Source of the DNA: an uncultured Clostridia bacterium
GTDB taxonomy: Bacteria; Bacillota; Clostridia; Oscillospirales; Ruminococcaceae
Length of the DNA: 64,000 bases
Reading direction: 5' to 3'
Assembly: GCA_944387885.1 (NCBI GenBank)
Contig: CALXGR010000002.1
Span: forward strand, 62,001 to 126,000
Shown here: one piece after another, positions 9,177-17,251 of the stretch
Position numbering within the stretch: the first letter of the stretch is position 1
Layout of the letters: each line of letters starts with the position of its first letter
The notes under the pieces: model-generated
What the model was told of the DNA's origin: nothing
Database searches by the model: none
The model's input: only the letters and a program-made list of their open reading frames with translations
Translations under genes and position numbers: made by a program

Positions 9177-9447
9177 GAAGCACCTGTAAGGCTGCTTCAT
9201 AGAAAAAAAGCACCATCCCGGCGGAACCCGGGTCTAATCGCAAGACTGTCCCACATAACAGTAGTGGTGTAGGCTGCCCTCTATGCAGCCAAAGCGCAGG
9301 AAGGGGATCTCTTCCCGTGCCCCACTGGCTCCCCACCTATGCCAGAGTGTCCAACAGGACACCCAGGTGGGACCAGACAACCCATTCCATCCGGCCGGAT
9401 GTTTATAGATAGGAACAGCCCCCTGGCAAGAGAGCCGGGGGTTGTTT
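9177..9447 (+). ncRNA. Candidate structured non-coding RNA, family not recognised
   Basis: No plausible gene lies between queH and the DUF896 gene, but the plus strand is dense in complementary segments. GAAGCA/TGCTTC forms a hairpin at 9177-9199. CATCCcGGC near 9222 pairs with GCCGGATG near 9394, GGGTCT pairs with AGACaaCCC, and GTCCCAC near 9249 pairs with GTGGGAC near 9367. Inside are GGCTGC/GCAGCC, a GGAAG/CTTCC stem and GTGTCC-aaca-GGACAC. GTGGGAC could instead pair with CCCACCT, giving two competing folds. A strong terminator follows. It could be a free RNA or an attenuated leader for the DUF896 gene. Signature sequences of SRP RNA, RNase P RNA, tmRNA and common riboswitches were not seen; 6S RNA is not excluded. 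Confidence 0.4.
9414..9447 (+). terminator. Intrinsic terminator ending the structured RNA region
   Basis: AACAGCCCCCTGGC pairs with GCCGGGGGTTGTT around a six-base loop and runs into TTGTTT. No coding sequence precedes it on this strand for over 1 kb, so it must end a non-coding transcript or act as an attenuator. Confidence 0.75.
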
Positions 9448-9474
9448 GCGTTTGAAGGCCCGGTGTGATATACT
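9446..9474 (+). promoter_or_regulatory. Promoter of the DUF896 gene
   Basis: TTGCGT and TATACT with 17 bp spacing and an extended TGA before the -10. It begins exactly at the end of the preceding terminator, 34 bp before the ATG. Confidence 0.65.
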
Positions 9475-9507
9475 CAATAGGCAATCCAACACAAGGAGGA
9501 AAAATCC

Positions 9508-9684
9508 ATGACAGATCAGGAGATTCAGAGAATCAATGAACTGGCTCACAAAGCAAAGACCCAGGGGCTGACTCCCGAGGAGGAAGCAGAGCGGGCAAAG
9601 CTTCGCCGGGCCTACATTGACGCCATGAAAGCCAGCCTGAAAAGCCAGCTGGATAACATCCGGTTTGTGGATAAGGAGGACTAA
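9508..9684 (+). CDS. Small DUF896 (YnzC-like) protein
   Basis: The 58-residue protein starts TDQEIQRINELAHKAK and carries GLTPEEEAERAKLRRAYIDA, the DUF896/YnzC pattern: a short two-helix protein common in Firmicutes, linked in Bacillus to the SOS-induced yneA operon, with no known biochemical activity. It ends soon after DNIRFVDKED. ATG 9508 has AAGGAGGA eight bases upstream. It has its own promoter just downstream of a terminator and is followed by the purA promoter, so it is monocistronic. Predicted cytoplasmic, mostly helical and highly charged. Confidence 0.85.
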   Translation: MTDQEIQRINELAHKAKTQGLTPEEEAERAKLRRAYIDAMKASLKSQLDNIRFVDKED

Positions 9685-9691
9685 CTCCCGC

Positions 9692-9720
9692 TTTACAAAC
9701 CAAAAAGTTCATGCTATCAT
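9692..9720 (+). promoter_or_regulatory. Promoter of purA
   Basis: TTTACA and TATCAT separated by 17 bp, 87 bp upstream of the purA ATG. No purine riboswitch is visible in the short leader. Confidence 0.65.
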
Positions 9721-9806
9721 GCAAGTGTTAGTAAAGGCAGCGGATCCCGGGCAATCCTTGAACGGAAAAGGCCGTCTTAGAAATTGCAATATAAGGAGAA
9801 TGAAAA

Positions 9807-11096
9807 ATGCTTACTGCAATTACCGGCATCAACTGGGGCGATGAAGGCAAGGGCCGAATGGTGGACCTGCTGTCCCAGGAATATGACATCGTAGTGCGTT
9901 ACCAGGGCGGCAACAACGCCGGCCACACCGTAAAGAATCCTCAGGGCAAGTTTGTGCTCAATCTGCTGCCCTCCGGCATCCTCCGGCCTGAAGTGGTCTG
10001 TGTCATGGGCAACGGTATGCTCATTGACCCCGCTCACCTGGATAAGGAGATCGCCGCTCTCCGGGAAAAGGGCGTGAAAATCACCCCCGAAAACCTGAAA
10101 ATCAGCGACCGGGCCACCATCTGCATGCCCTTCCATGTGGAGCAGGACGGCCTGGAGGAAGAGCGCCTGTCCAAGACCGGTGCTCAGTTTGGCTCCACCA
10201 AGCGGGGCATCGCCTACGGTTACGCCGATAAGTATATGAAGAAGACCCTCCGGATGGGAGACCTTCTGCACATGGACGACAGCGTAAAGAAGCGCCTTTC
10301 CACCATTGTGGAGTCCAAGAACCTGGTCATGGAAGGCTGCTACGGGGCAAAGCCCACCCAGCTGGATGAGCTGTGGGCATGGTGCGAGAAATACGCAGCC
10401 ATCTTTAAGGATTACATCTGCGATGCAGGTGAGTATCTGGCCAAGGCTGATGAAGCAGGGAAGAAAATCCTCTTCGAGGCTCAGCTGGGCGCTCTGCGGG
10501 ACATTGACTTTGGTATCTACCCCTACACCAGCTCCAGCAATGTGATTGGCGCTTATGCTCCCATCGGGGCAGGCATCCCCGGCCGGAAGCTGGATCTCTC
10601 CGTAGGTGTTATGAAGGCTTACAGCTCCTGCGTGGGCGACGGCCCCTTCACCGCTGAGTTGGCCATGACCGAGGAGGAGAAGAACTTCCTCCGGGAAGCC
10701 GGCCACGAGTTTGGCGCCGCCACCGGACGTCCCCGCCGGGTAGGCCCCTTTGACGTGGTGGCCAGCCGGTATGGCGTGGAGTGCCAGGGCGCTGACAAGC
10801 TGGCCTTCACCCTGCTGGACGTGCTGGACTACATGGAGAAAATTCCCGTAGTGGCAAAGTATGAGCTGGAGGACGGCACCCTCACCGACCGGTTCCCCAT
10901 GGGCAAGGCCCTGGATACCGCAAAGCCCGTGGTGGAGTATCTCCCCGGCTGGCACTGCGATATTACCGGCTGCCGCAAGTTTGAGGACCTGCCTCAGGCC
11001 GCTCAGGACTATGTGACCTACATTGAAAAGGCTGTGGGCTGCCCCATTGCCTATATCAGCGTAGGTCCCGACCGGGAAGCCTGCATTGTCCGGTAA
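9807..11096 (+). CDS. purA: Adenylosuccinate synthetase
   Basis: The 429-residue enzyme joins IMP and aspartate with GTP to give adenylosuccinate, which PurB then splits to AMP. The N-terminal GINWGDEGKGRMVDLL is the GTP-binding and catalytic signature; the NNAGHTV motif near residue 37 and TGRPRRVGPFD near 310 are also family hallmarks. ATG 9807 follows AAGGAGAATGAAAA. The gene has its own promoter and a strong terminator, separate from the rest of the purine genes. Confidence 0.95.
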   Translation: MLTAITGINWGDEGKGRMVDLLSQEYDIVVRYQGGNNAGHTVKNPQGKFVLNLLPSGILRPEVVCVMGNGMLIDPAHLDKEIAALREKGVKITPENLKISDRATICMPFHVEQDGLEEERLSKTGAQFGSTKRGIAYGYADKYMKKTLRMGDLLHMDDSVKKRLSTIVESKNLVMEGCYGAKPTQLDELWAWCEKYAAIFKDYICDAGEYLAKADEAGKKILFEAQLGALRDIDFGIYPYTSSSNVIGAYAPIGAGIPGRKLDLSVGVMKAYSSCVGDGPFTAELAMTEEEKNFLREAGHEFGAATGRPRRVGPFDVVASRYGVECQGADKLAFTLLDVLDYMEKIPVVAKYELEDGTLTDRFPMGKALDTAKPVVEYLPGWHCDITGCRKFEDLPQAAQDYVTYIEKAVGCPIAYISVGPDREACIVR

Positions 11097-11107
11097 AATG
11101 AAATAAT

Positions 11108-11141
11108 AAAAAATCCCGCCCCTTGGGGGCGGGATTTTTTT
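11108..11141. terminator. Bidirectional terminator between purA and degV-like gene
   Basis: Near-perfect stem AAATCCCGCCCC / GGGGCGGGATTT with A- and T-tracts on both sides. It serves purA on the plus strand and the convergent DegV gene on the minus strand. Confidence 0.9.
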
Positions 11142-11153
11142 ATGTTTATCGAA

Positions 11154-11999
11154 TTATGCCAGCATATAGCCGAGGATCAGACCCTGGTCCTGGGCATAGA
11201 AGCTGCAAAGTCCGCCGCACATTCTTACCTGAATCTGGGCAGAGGGCCATTTTGCAGTAATGGCACGGGCCAGCATGTGGGCCGCCTGAGGATTGTGGAC
11301 GTGGTCAATATAGACCTTGCCGCCCTTGAATCCGGAACGGTCCATCTCTTCCAGGATCAAAGCCAAAGATTTAGTCTCACCCCGGGCCCTCCCGAACATA
11401 TCAATGGTGCCCTGAGTGCTGGCTCGGCCCACGGCCCGGATTCCCAGAACCCCGGCAACCAGACCGGAGATACGGCTCATCCGGCCATTCTTCACCAGAT
11501 TCTCAAAGCTGCACAAAACAAAGAGAAGTTCAATATGGTCTTTCAGATGGTCCAGCTCATAGGAGATCAGGTCAAACGCGGCGCCCTGATTGATCAGTTC
11601 GATGGCCCGCTCTACAATAAAGGTCATCTCGGCCCCCACGCTGAGAGAGTCCACCACATGGATTCTCTTTTCGGGGTGCTCCTCCATTACCATTTTGGCG
11701 GCAATGCAGGCAGAATTGTAGCTGCCGGACAGCTGGCTGCTGATGGTCACGGCAATGGAATTGTCTGCGGCCAGGAATTTCTCTGCCCATTCCTCAGGGC
11801 TGGGGCAGGCACTGCCGGAGGGACCGTTGTAGTTGTCCAGCAGTTCCATCATTTCTTTGGTGTTCAGGGCGGCATTGTCTACAAATTCCCGCTCGCCGCA
11901 GCGGATTTTCAAGGGAACGGTAGTGAAGCTGACTCCGGCGGGAAGATCATCCAGGTGATACATATTTACACTGGAATCTGCAACGATAGACCAGGACAT
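11154..11999 (-). CDS. DegV-family fatty-acid-binding protein (FakB-like)
   Basis: The 281-residue protein starts SWSIVADSSVNM, the DegV N-terminal strand and loop that contacts a bound fatty acid. TTVPLKI, the SSQLSGSYNSA segment near residue 86 and VDSLSVGAEM further support the fold. DegV proteins bind long-chain fatty acids, and some (FakB) present them to the FakA kinase for acyl-phosphate synthesis; no FakA gene is in the window. ATG 11999 has GGAAGGAG seven bases upstream; a longer reading frame starts 48 bases earlier but lacks a site. It has its own strong promoter at 12075-12103. Confidence 0.88.
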   Translation of the reverse strand: MSWSIVADSSVNMYHLDDLPAGVSFTTVPLKIRCGEREFVDNAALNTKEMMELLDNYNGPSGSACPSPEEWAEKFLAADNSIAVTISSQLSGSYNSACIAAKMVMEEHPEKRIHVVDSLSVGAEMTFIVERAIELINQGAAFDLISYELDHLKDHIELLFVLCSFENLVKNGRMSRISGLVAGVLGIRAVGRASTQGTIDMFGRARGETKSLALILEEMDRSGFKGGKVYIDHVHNPQAAHMLARAITAKWPSAQIQVRMCGGLCSFYAQDQGLILGYMLA

Positions 12000-12074
12000 A
12001 AGCACTCCTTCCACCAGATACATATCTGTTCTTTCTTCAGATAACATCTGGTTTTAAAAAACATATCTTAAAGC

Positions 12075-12103
12075 ATAATACAACAGCACAAGAGGGTTGT
12101 CAA
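12075..12103 (-). promoter_or_regulatory. Promoter of the DegV-like gene
   Basis: On the minus strand TTGACA and TATTAT are separated by 17 bp. The roughly 70-base leader contains a CCAGAT/ATCTGG stem just before the ribosome binding site. ACAAC and GTTGT half-sites lie in the spacer but 11-12 bp apart. Confidence 0.75.
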
Positions 12104-12235
12104 CACAGAAGAGGATGGGAAAAAGAGTGCAGCCATATTCCCCGACCTTTTTTTACGCATTTTTTGCAGGACTTTCCCTATACTAATGTAATAAGGACAG
12201 TTAGGGCGGAAACACCGCCGGAAAGGGAGGAAGCC

Positions 12236-12529
12236 ATGAAAAAAGTCTGGCTTAAATGTCTGGCCGGGATACTGGCCGGTCTGATGATCCTGGGGATGGT
12301 CCCCCTTATGGGATTTGCCCAGGAAGCCCAGCAGGGGACAGAGGAGCAAAATCAACCGGTGGGAATACAGCAGGAGATGGAGGCGCAGCTGGCCAAGGAG
12401 GCCCAGGCCCAGGAGGATGAGATTCAGCAGGCAGCTATGGGAGCCATCATTTCTACTGTACGCAGCGGACTGGGAATTGCCATCCTGGTGGGAATGGGCG
12501 GATATGTCTGGTACAAAAAGCACGATTAA
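12236..12529 (+). CDS. Small protein with signal peptide and C-terminal membrane helix
   Basis: I do not recognise this 97-residue protein. It opens with a basic-hydrophobic signal sequence (KKVWLKCLAGILAGLMIL, probable cleavage after GFA near residue 29). A Glu/Gln-rich stretch follows at residues 30-65 with likely helical or coiled character. It ends in a second hydrophobic segment (residues 72-92) and a YKKHD tail. This suggests a short extracytoplasmic domain tethered by the C-terminal helix. ATG 12236 has GGGAGGAAG. A terminator follows directly, so it is monocistronic. Confidence 0.7.
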   Translation: MKKVWLKCLAGILAGLMILGMVPLMGFAQEAQQGTEEQNQPVGIQQEMEAQLAKEAQAQEDEIQQAAMGAIISTVRSGLGIAILVGMGGYVWYKKHD

Positions 12530-12535
12530 AGAAGC

Positions 12536-12570
12536 GCCCCCGGTAAAAATGCCGGGGGTTGTTTCTTTTA
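12536..12570 (+). terminator. Intrinsic terminator after the small membrane protein
   Basis: CCCCCGG and CCGGGGG arms around a short AT-rich loop, then TTGTTTCTTTT. It separates this gene from the glycan operon promoter at 12625. Confidence 0.8.
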
Positions 12571-12624
12571 AACAGGCATGGGTTGACAGTATGGGACAGG
12601 TGTCCAAAGACGAGGGCTTTCTCG

Positions 12625-12653
12625 TTGCTTTTTCCAAGGCAAAATGATATACT
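12625..12653 (+). promoter_or_regulatory. Promoter of the long glycan-to-ispH operon
   Basis: TTGCTT, 17 bp spacer, then extended -10 TGATATACT. The first gene starts 50 bp downstream. No terminator is visible until 23430, so up to ten genes may depend on it. Confidence 0.6.
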
Positions 12654-12702
12654 GAAAAAGATAATAAAATGGCGGAACTGTGCCAACAGGGAGGAAAAGG
12701 GT

Positions 12703-13620
12703 ATGAGAGATCTTTTGGTAGGGAGCACCGGGTTTGTAGGCGGAAATTTAATGGCCTCCCATGATTTTTCCATGGCGCTTCATTCCCGGGATATTGAAAA
12801 CGGATACGATACCCGGCCCGAGCTGGCAGTCTATGCCGGAGTTCCGGCGGCCATGTTCCTGGCCAACCAGGACCCGGAGGCAGACCTGGCCGTTATGGCA
12901 CAGGCCCGGGAAAATATCCGGAGGATTGCTCCCCACCAGCTGGTTCTCATCAGTTCCATTGCCGTTTACCGGGACAGCCGGGGAAAAGATGAGGACAGCC
13001 CCATGGACAAAGATGGACTGGCTCCTTACGGAGCTAATCGGCTCCAATTGGAAGAGTGGGTGCGCCAGGATTTCCCGGACGCCCTCATTGTCCGGCTTCC
13101 TGCCCTTTACGGAAAAGGGTTGAAAAAGAATTTTCTTTATGACCTTCATACCATCACCCCGGCCATGCTCCGCCCGGATAAGTACCGGGAACTGGCAGAG
13201 AAAAGCAACTTGGTAGGGGAAGGGTATGAGCTGAGGGAGAACGGTTTTTACTGCCTGAACAGCAAGGTTTCCGGGGAAAAGCTGCGGGAATTCTTCGCCG
13301 CCAATGATTTCAACGCCCTGGCCTTTACCCACAGCGCCAGCCGGTACCAGTTCTACAACCTGGGGCGGCTTTGGTCGGATATCAACCTGGCTCTGGAGGC
13401 AGGGCTGAAACTGGTCAACCTGACCACTCCGCCGGTGTCTGCCGGAGAGGTATATACCGCCGTTACGGGGCAGGATTGGAAAAACGAAACCGCCGCCTCT
13501 CCCTATGACTATGACCTGCGGACCAAACACGCCGCCCTCTTTGGGGGAGCGGAAGGGTATCTTCTTTCCCGGAATGAGGAACTGAAGGATATCTGCAACT
13601 TTATGAAGGAATGGAAGTGA
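12703..13620 (+). CDS. NAD(P)-binding epimerase/dehydratase-like protein
   Basis: This 305-residue protein resembles an extended SDR. GSTGFVGGNL at residues 7-16 is the Rossmann dinucleotide loop, SSIAVY near residue 86 holds the usual Ser, and YGANRLQLEEW near 107 matches the Tyr-x3-Lys position but with Arg instead of Lys. Family members act on NDP-sugars as epimerases, dehydratases or reductases. The Arg substitution makes normal SDR chemistry uncertain. ATG 12703 follows GGGAGGAAAAGG; longer upstream frames were rejected. It heads a tightly packed cassette and is four bases from the isomerase gene, which implies a shared sugar substrate. Confidence 0.75.
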   Translation: MRDLLVGSTGFVGGNLMASHDFSMALHSRDIENGYDTRPELAVYAGVPAAMFLANQDPEADLAVMAQARENIRRIAPHQLVLISSIAVYRDSRGKDEDSPMDKDGLAPYGANRLQLEEWVRQDFPDALIVRLPALYGKGLKKNFLYDLHTITPAMLRPDKYRELAEKSNLVGEGYELRENGFYCLNSKVSGEKLREFFAANDFNALAFTHSASRYQFYNLGRLWSDINLALEAGLKLVNLTTPPVSAGEVYTAVTGQDWKNETAASPYDYDLRTKHAALFGGAEGYLLSRNEELKDICNFMKEWK

Positions 13621-13624
13621 GCCT

Positions 13625-14413
13625 ATGGCCATCAGACTGGCAGCCAGCAATCTGGGCTGGACCAAGGAAGAGGACGAAAAGGTATATGCCCGGCTGAAGG
13701 AGCTGGGATACGAGGGGCTGGAACTGGCTCCCACCCGGATTTTTACCCAGGAGCCCTATGAGCATCTTTCCTCTGCGGCTATTTTTGCCGGGTATCTGTA
13801 TCAGAATTACGGGCTGGAAATTCCCAGCCTTCAAAGCATCTGGTTCGGTCAGGACGGAAATATTTTCAACCCGGAGGATGCTGCCCGGCTGGAGGAGTAC
13901 ACCGCCCAGGCCTTTGAGTTTGCCCGGGCTGTCCGCTGCCCCAGCCTGGTATTCGGCTGCCCCCGGCAGCGGAACTGCCCTCCCGACCACCAGCCCCAGG
14001 AGGCCGAGGCATTCTTTACCCGGCTGGGAATCCTGGCCGGACAGAAAGGGGTCTACCTGGCCCTGGAAGCCAACCCTCCCATTTATAACACCAACTATCT
14101 CAATACCACCCGTCAGGCCTTTGACCTGGTGAAAAAGCTGGATATTCCCGGCCTTACCGTCAACCTGGACCTGGGAACCATGATCCAGAACGGGGAATCT
14201 CTCAATGACTACCTGAGCGACCTGAAATATGTAAGCCACATCCATATCAGCGAACCGGGCCTGGCTCCCATCCAGCCCCGGCCCATCCACCGGGAATTGG
14301 CCCTGCTCCTTCACGCTGTGGGGTATAAAGGGTTTGTCTCTCTGGAAATGAAGGCGGCTGATTATGATACCATGGACCGCTGCCTGACCTATCTGAAAGG
14401 GGTGTTTGGATAA
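13625..14413 (+). CDS. Sugar phosphate isomerase/epimerase-like TIM barrel
   Basis: The 262-residue protein belongs to the xylose isomerase-like/AP endonuclease 2 superfamily. Candidate metal ligands are Glu in LALEANPP near residue 143, Asp in VNLDLGTM near 180, His in HIHISEPG near 204 and Glu in VSLEMKA near 241. Such enzymes isomerise or epimerise sugars or sugar phosphates with a divalent metal; the substrate cannot be read from sequence. It starts at ATG 13625, four bases after the epimerase-like gene, and runs into the GT2 gene, so it probably helps make the sugar that the glycosyltransferases use. Confidence 0.75.
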   Translation: MAIRLAASNLGWTKEEDEKVYARLKELGYEGLELAPTRIFTQEPYEHLSSAAIFAGYLYQNYGLEIPSLQSIWFGQDGNIFNPEDAARLEEYTAQAFEFARAVRCPSLVFGCPRQRNCPPDHQPQEAEAFFTRLGILAGQKGVYLALEANPPIYNTNYLNTTRQAFDLVKKLDIPGLTVNLDLGTMIQNGESLNDYLSDLKYVSHIHISEPGLAPIQPRPIHRELALLLHAVGYKGFVSLEMKAADYDTMDRCLTYLKGVFG

Positions 14414-14414
14414 G

Positions 14415-15206
14415 ATGAAGTATACCGGACTGAAGGGCGTACCGGATTTTACCTGTACGGAGTTTAGAGAAAAGAAGACCAAATACTGCCTGCTTATCCC
14501 CATTATCAATGAGGGAGAGCGGATTCTCAAGGAACTGGACCGGGCCAAGGCCGCCGGGGTAGATACCTTGGTGGATATTATCCTCTGTGATGGGGGCAGC
14601 ACCGACGGCAGTATGGAGCCTCAAGGTCTGCAGGACCGGGGCGTGAACACCCTTCTGGTAAAAACGGGCCCTGGCAAGCAGGGAGCCCAGCTCCGGATGG
14701 GGCTTTGGTATGCCTTGGAACGAGGATATGCCGGAGTCCTGACCATTGATGGAAACAACAAGGACAGCATTGAAAGCGTACCTCTCTTTATCCAGAAGCT
14801 GGAACAGGGCTACGACCTGGTCCAGGGCAGCCGATTTATCAAGGGGGGCAAGGCCATCAATACCCCCACTGTCCGGTACTGGGCAGTGCGGCTGATCCAT
14901 GCACCTTTGATCAGTCTGGCTGCCCGCCACTGGTACACTGACACCACCAATGCATACCGGGCTTACAGCCGGGCCTACCTGAAACATCCGGGGGTACAGC
15001 CCTTCCGGGATATCTTTGCAGGATATGAGCTGCTGGCTTATCTCAGCATTCGGGCGGACCAGCTGGGGTTGAAGGGCTGCGAGGTCCCGGTGACCCGGGC
15101 CTACCCCAAGAATCAACCTGCCCCCACCAAAATCAAGGGAATGCGGGGAAACACCGACCTGCTTCGGATCCTTTTCGCCGCACTGGCGGGAAAATACCGC
15201 CCCTGA
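14415..15206 (+). CDS. Family 2 glycosyltransferase, soluble
   Basis: The 263-residue protein has a GT-A fold. LLIPIINEGERI near residue 28 is the nucleotide-sugar binding start, ILCDGGSTDGSM near 56 is the DGGSTD loop, and GVLTIDGNNKDS near 109 is the DxD-like metal site. QGSRFIKGG near 140 resembles DPM1-type polyprenyl-phosphate glycosyltransferases. No membrane helices are seen. ATG 14415 is preferred over a TTG nine bases earlier. It lies within the cassette, so it probably builds a lipid-linked sugar at the inner membrane face. Confidence 0.82.
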   Translation: MKYTGLKGVPDFTCTEFREKKTKYCLLIPIINEGERILKELDRAKAAGVDTLVDIILCDGGSTDGSMEPQGLQDRGVNTLLVKTGPGKQGAQLRMGLWYALERGYAGVLTIDGNNKDSIESVPLFIQKLEQGYDLVQGSRFIKGGKAINTPTVRYWAVRLIHAPLISLAARHWYTDTTNAYRAYSRAYLKHPGVQPFRDIFAGYELLAYLSIRADQLGLKGCEVPVTRAYPKNQPAPTKIKGMRGNTDLLRILFAALAGKYRP

Positions 15207-15222
15207 AAGGAATCAGAACGCC

Positions 15223-16347
15223 ATGGAACAATATGATAAAATTATTCTGGGCGCCGGACTGTATGGGCTTTACAGCGCCCTGAAATGCGGGGAAGCCGGC
15301 CAGCGGGTGCTGGTGCTGGAACGGGATGAAGGCCCCTTTATGCGGGCCACCTACATCAACCAGGCCCGGGTCCACATGGGATATCACTATCCCCGCAGCT
15401 TTTCCACTGCTATTAAAAGCGCCCATTATTTTGACCGGTTCTGCCGGGATTACGGCTTCTGCAACCTGACCACCTTTGACCAGGTGTACGCCACCAGCGC
15501 CCATTTCAGCTGGACCAACGGGGAAGAGTTTGAAAAGTTCTGCCGGGATGCCCAGATTCGGTGTGACCGGCTTCCCACCGAAAAATACTTTAACCCGGGA
15601 ATGTGCGACGGGGCTTTCATGACCCAGGAGTACACCTATGATGCCCAGATATTGAAAGAATGGTTTCTGGAACAGCTGGCCCCTCTTTCCAATGTGACCG
15701 TCCGGTACAGTGCCCAGCCCACAGCTATCCATAATCTGGGAGACTTGTGGGAGGTGGAGGCGGCAGGGGAGACCTTCCGCACCGGATTCCTTCTCAATGC
15801 CACCTATGCGGGAATCAATGATATCCATGCTATGCTGGGGTTGGAACCCTTCAAGATCAAGTATGAACTCTGCGAAATTATTCTCTGCACTGTCAGTGAT
15901 GCTCTGAAGAATACCGGCATTACTGTGATGGACGGACCTTTCTTCAGTATTATGCCTTTCGGAAAGACCGGGCTTCACAGCCTCACCAGCGTTACCTTTA
16001 CCCCCCACCAGACCAGCAGAGAATCGGTGGCCACCTTCCCCTGCCAGGCGGAGAGCGGCGGCAAGTGCCGTCCGGGCAGTTTGTACAACTGTGACCTTTG
16101 CCCCGGGAAACCTGCCAGCGCCTGGCCCTACATGAGCCAGCTGGCCCGGAAATATCTCCGGGAGGAATACGGCTTTGAGTATTACAAGAGTCTGTTCAGC
16201 ATGAAGCCCATTCTCAAGGCAAGCGAAATCGATGACTCCCGCCCCACCGTTATCCGGGAAATGACCCGGACTCCCCGGCTGGTGAGCGTTCTGTCGGGAA
16301 AAATCAACACAGTATATGATTTGGACGAGGTGCTGCTCCATGAATAA
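15223..16347 (+). CDS. DAO-type FAD-dependent oxidoreductase
   Basis: The 374-residue protein begins DKIILGAGLYGLYSALKC, a GxGxxG FAD-binding fold, followed by LVLERDEGP with the ribose-binding Glu. TYINQARVHMGYHYPRS near residue 44 is an odd, His-rich active-site segment. A cluster of cysteines, CRPGSLYNCDLCPGKP near 286, might bind a metal; this is a guess. Such oxidoreductases occur in polysaccharide clusters and may oxidise a sugar or amino sugar. ATG 15223 is 16 bp after the GT2 stop, and its end overlaps the next gene by eight bases. Substrate unknown. Confidence 0.72.
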   Translation: MEQYDKIILGAGLYGLYSALKCGEAGQRVLVLERDEGPFMRATYINQARVHMGYHYPRSFSTAIKSAHYFDRFCRDYGFCNLTTFDQVYATSAHFSWTNGEEFEKFCRDAQIRCDRLPTEKYFNPGMCDGAFMTQEYTYDAQILKEWFLEQLAPLSNVTVRYSAQPTAIHNLGDLWEVEAAGETFRTGFLLNATYAGINDIHAMLGLEPFKIKYELCEIILCTVSDALKNTGITVMDGPFFSIMPFGKTGLHSLTSVTFTPHQTSRESVATFPCQAESGGKCRPGSLYNCDLCPGKPASAWPYMSQLARKYLREEYGFEYYKSLFSMKPILKASEIDDSRPTVIREMTRTPRLVSVLSGKINTVYDLDEVLLHE

Positions 16348-17251
16348 TCAGGATAAAGAAAAGAATTTTATCTCTGCAGTGGTCTATCTGGGCCAGGAGG
16401 CAGGGGATGTACAGGGCTTTTTCACAGAGCTTACCGCCCGGCTGGAGGAGCATTTTGCCCAGTATGAGCTGGTAGTGGTGGAGGACTGCGCTCCTGCCCA
16501 GGCCCTGGAACTGCTGCGGGAATTTGCTGCCCGTCAGCCCAAGCCTCTTACCATTCTCCACATGAGCCTGCGCCAGGGAGTGGAGCGGTGTATGAATGCG
16601 GGTCTGGATATCTCCATTGGGGATTATGTCTATGAATTTGACACCACCAGAATGAACTGGGATTCCTCCCTTATCTGGGAGGCTTACCGGAAGGCCATGG
16701 AAGGAAATGACATTGTCAACGTCTGCCCCTCCCAGAGCGGAAAGATGAGCCGGCTGTTCTATACCCTTTTCAACCGGTACAGCGGTTCTGCTTACCGCCT
16801 CCGGACAGAGGCGTTCCGGCTGGTTTCCCGCCGGGCAATTAATAAGGTCCATGCGGTCAGTTCCTACCTTCCTTACCGGAAAGCTGCCTATGCGGCCAGC
16901 GGCCTGAAGATGGGAACCCTGGAATACCAGGGCCATGCCGGACAGACCCGGGACTTTGACCTGGGGCTCAACAGCCTGCTCCTCTATACCTCGGCAGGAT
17001 ATCGGATCAGCTTGGGAATCACCCTGATCATGCTGGCATTGGCCTTGGTGGAACTGATTTACACCCTGGCCGTCACCGTGGCAGGCCATCCCATTGAGGG
17101 GTGGACCACCACCATGTTTGTCATTACCTGTGGGTTCAGCGGCCTGTTCGCCATTATGACCCTGGTGGTGAAGTACCTCTCCCTTATTCTGGATACGGTA
17201 TTCAAAAAGCAGCAGTATTTTGTAGAAAGTATTGAGAAAATTCAGAAATGA
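16340..17251 (+). CDS. GtrB-like family 2 glycosyltransferase with two C-terminal membrane helices
   Basis: The 303-residue protein has the layout of GtrB/ArnC-type polyprenyl-phosphate glycosyltransferases: a cytoplasmic GT-A domain (residues 1-215), then two hydrophobic helices (about 222-245 and 258-282) and a basic tail. The active-site motifs are unusual. VVVEDCAPAQ replaces the common DDxSxD, and YEFDTTRMNWD replaces the DxD segment. It is therefore either a diverged donor-specific enzyme or catalytically impaired. ATG 16340 overlaps the oxidoreductase stop. With GtrA at 23541 and the GT-C-like protein downstream, it could form a three-part glycosylation system. Confidence 0.75.
   Translation: MNNQDKEKNFISAVVYLGQEAGDVQGFFTELTARLEEHFAQYELVVVEDCAPAQALELLREFAARQPKPLTILHMSLRQGVERCMNAGLDISIGDYVYEFDTTRMNWDSSLIWEAYRKAMEGNDIVNVCPSQSGKMSRLFYTLFNRYSGSAYRLRTEAFRLVSRRAINKVHAVSSYLPYRKAAYAASGLKMGTLEYQGHAGQTRDFDLGLNSLLLYTSAGYRISLGITLIMLALALVELIYTLAVTVAGHPIEGWTTTMFVITCGFSGLFAIMTLVVKYLSLILDTVFKKQQYFVESIEKIQK

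Noticed and set aside
9177..9447. Assignment of the structured region to SRP RNA, RNase P RNA, tmRNA or a cobalamin riboswitch
   Set aside because: The diagnostic conserved strings of these RNAs were not found; CCCACTGG resembles part of the cobalamin element but the rest is missing.
12075..12103. ACAAC and GTTGT half-sites in the DegV promoter as a further S24 operator
   Set aside because: The spacing is 11-12 bp instead of 5, so it does not match the sites at recA and the repressor.
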